Notes under the pieces: model-generated
What the model was told of the DNA's origin: nothing
Seen by the model: the letters and a program-made list of their open reading frames with translations, nothing else
Databases searched by the model: none
Program-made: the position numbers and the translations under genes
Assembly: GCA_001579985.1 (NCBI GenBank)
Contig: LRSR01006188.1
Span: 1 to 32,686 of the forward strand
DNA from: Hypsibius dujardini
Lineage: Eukaryota > Tardigrada > Eutardigrada > Parachela > Hypsibiidae
Reading direction: 5' to 3'
DNA: 32,686 nucleotides
In this document: positions 31,956 through 32,686 of the stretch, in pieces
Numbering within the stretch: position 1 is the stretch's first letter
Layout: each line of letters begins with the position of its first letter

Positions 31956-32431
31956 AAGGATAAATTTGTCGTGTTAGGCTGCAACGGAAACATCAAAAGA
32001 TTTTCCAGCCGGGAAGAATGTATGTCGCAGTGCAGCGGCTTGATTGGCAACTGACAACAACATGATGCGACTCCAACAGCTTACCGCTCAGGCCCCCACG
32101 CGTATCTTACAGCAGGAGCGCGTTTCAGGGCGCTTCAAATAAGCCAGATGCTCAGCGGTGATCAGAGACAATATGTGGTTAAAAGTCTCTTTTTGAGAAA
32201 GCAATTAAGGCTATCTCACTTTTACTCGCATTACGTAGTGATAGACCATTGAGTAACTAAAAAGTTTTTTCTTTACTCGTCTGCAAATTCTGCCCAAAAA
32301 AACTATAGATCTCACAAAATGCTATCGGCTATGCTATGACATCGATAGACGCCCGTCACAAACACAAAATACTATCTACACAAGATTTCCGAATTTAATT
32401 ACTAGAACAATTAAAACATTCGGGTCATTAG
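31673..32431. other. Intergenic, with CAGA microsatellite
   Basis: No gene accepted. (CAGA)n at 31919-31952. An ATG frame on minus near 32060 is short and lacks features. Confidence 0.4.
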
Positions 32432-32561
32432 TTAAATCCGTTTCACGGCTTCTTCATAGCCCCTCTTGTTCTTCTCCGCCTGTTCTGGCCTTCGTGCCGT
32501 CGGATTCAGGAGTCGAGGATGCAGCGGTAGTTGCCTTGGAAGGTTCCACGTTCCTTTAAAT
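32432..32561 (-). CDS. Possible last exon of a minus-strand gene, partial
   Basis: On minus, the acceptor tttatttgtag at 32562 is followed by 42 open codons (FKGTWNLPRQLPLHPRLLNP, then a charged tail ending GYEEAVKRI) and TAA at 32434-32432. It starts in phase 2, so it needs an upstream exon beyond the window. No family recognised. Two other frames are also partly open, so this could be chance. Confidence 0.3.
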
Positions 32562-32686
32562 CTACAAATAAACCAATGGAAGTTAGTTGGAACTATTGGA
32601 ATAAACTAAAATTAGTCGGCTAAATTATTTCTTAGTCAATTAAAAATTATTGACTAAGGGTTTTTGGTTTTGTTTCTGTCAGTGAT

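Noticed and set aside
1-32686. CRISPR, bacterial operons, rRNA, tRNA, reverse transcriptase or transposase genes
   Set aside because: I saw no such signal on either strand; the repeats here are eukaryotic inverted-repeat elements and microsatellites.

Overview
The window is animal (metazoan invertebrate) nuclear DNA: intron-rich genes with GT..AG splice sites, AT-rich introns and intergenic DNA, many small inverted-repeat elements, TCTG/CAGA microsatellites and one 28-base assembly gap. I cannot place the species. A CatSper gamma-like gene argues against nematodes and insects, which are known to lack CatSper. There is no bacterial, CRISPR, rRNA or tRNA signal. All exon chains below were built by hand from splice sites and reading phase.

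Layout. (1) 16-1389 (+): a two-exon gene for a small secreted or membrane protein of 119 residues, unrecognised. (2) 2066-2286 (-): a two-exon gene for a 37-residue Lys/Pro/Glu-rich microprotein, convergent with the first. (3) 2287-4335: intergenic, with two foldback elements and a GC-rich relic. (4) 4336-16656 (+): a 21-exon gene for a ~1,240-residue type I membrane protein. I assign it to CATSPERG, the gamma accessory subunit of the sperm CatSper Ca2+ channel. (5) 16657-20360: exon-like fragments on +, one with a frameshift, then a decayed PEBP-like gene on -. (6) 20360-23211: transposon-rich intergenic DNA with a pogo-like MITE and a Harbinger-like element carrying a minisatellite and a nested element. 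(7) 23212-29294 (+): a complete six-exon CNNM (ancient conserved domain protein) Mg2+ transport gene of 791 residues. (8) 30824-31672 (-): a three-exon Ly6/uPAR (Quiver/Sleepless-like) GPI-anchored protein. (9) 32432-32561 (-): a possible last exon of a gene running out of the window.

The genes do not form an obvious pathway; this is ordinary animal gene order with accessory repeats. The best biology is the CatSper gamma homologue in an invertebrate, the microprotein gene, the CNNM and Ly6 genes, and a set of TA-flanked nonautonomous DNA transposons, several of them inside CATSPERG introns. I see no clearly new multi-gene system.
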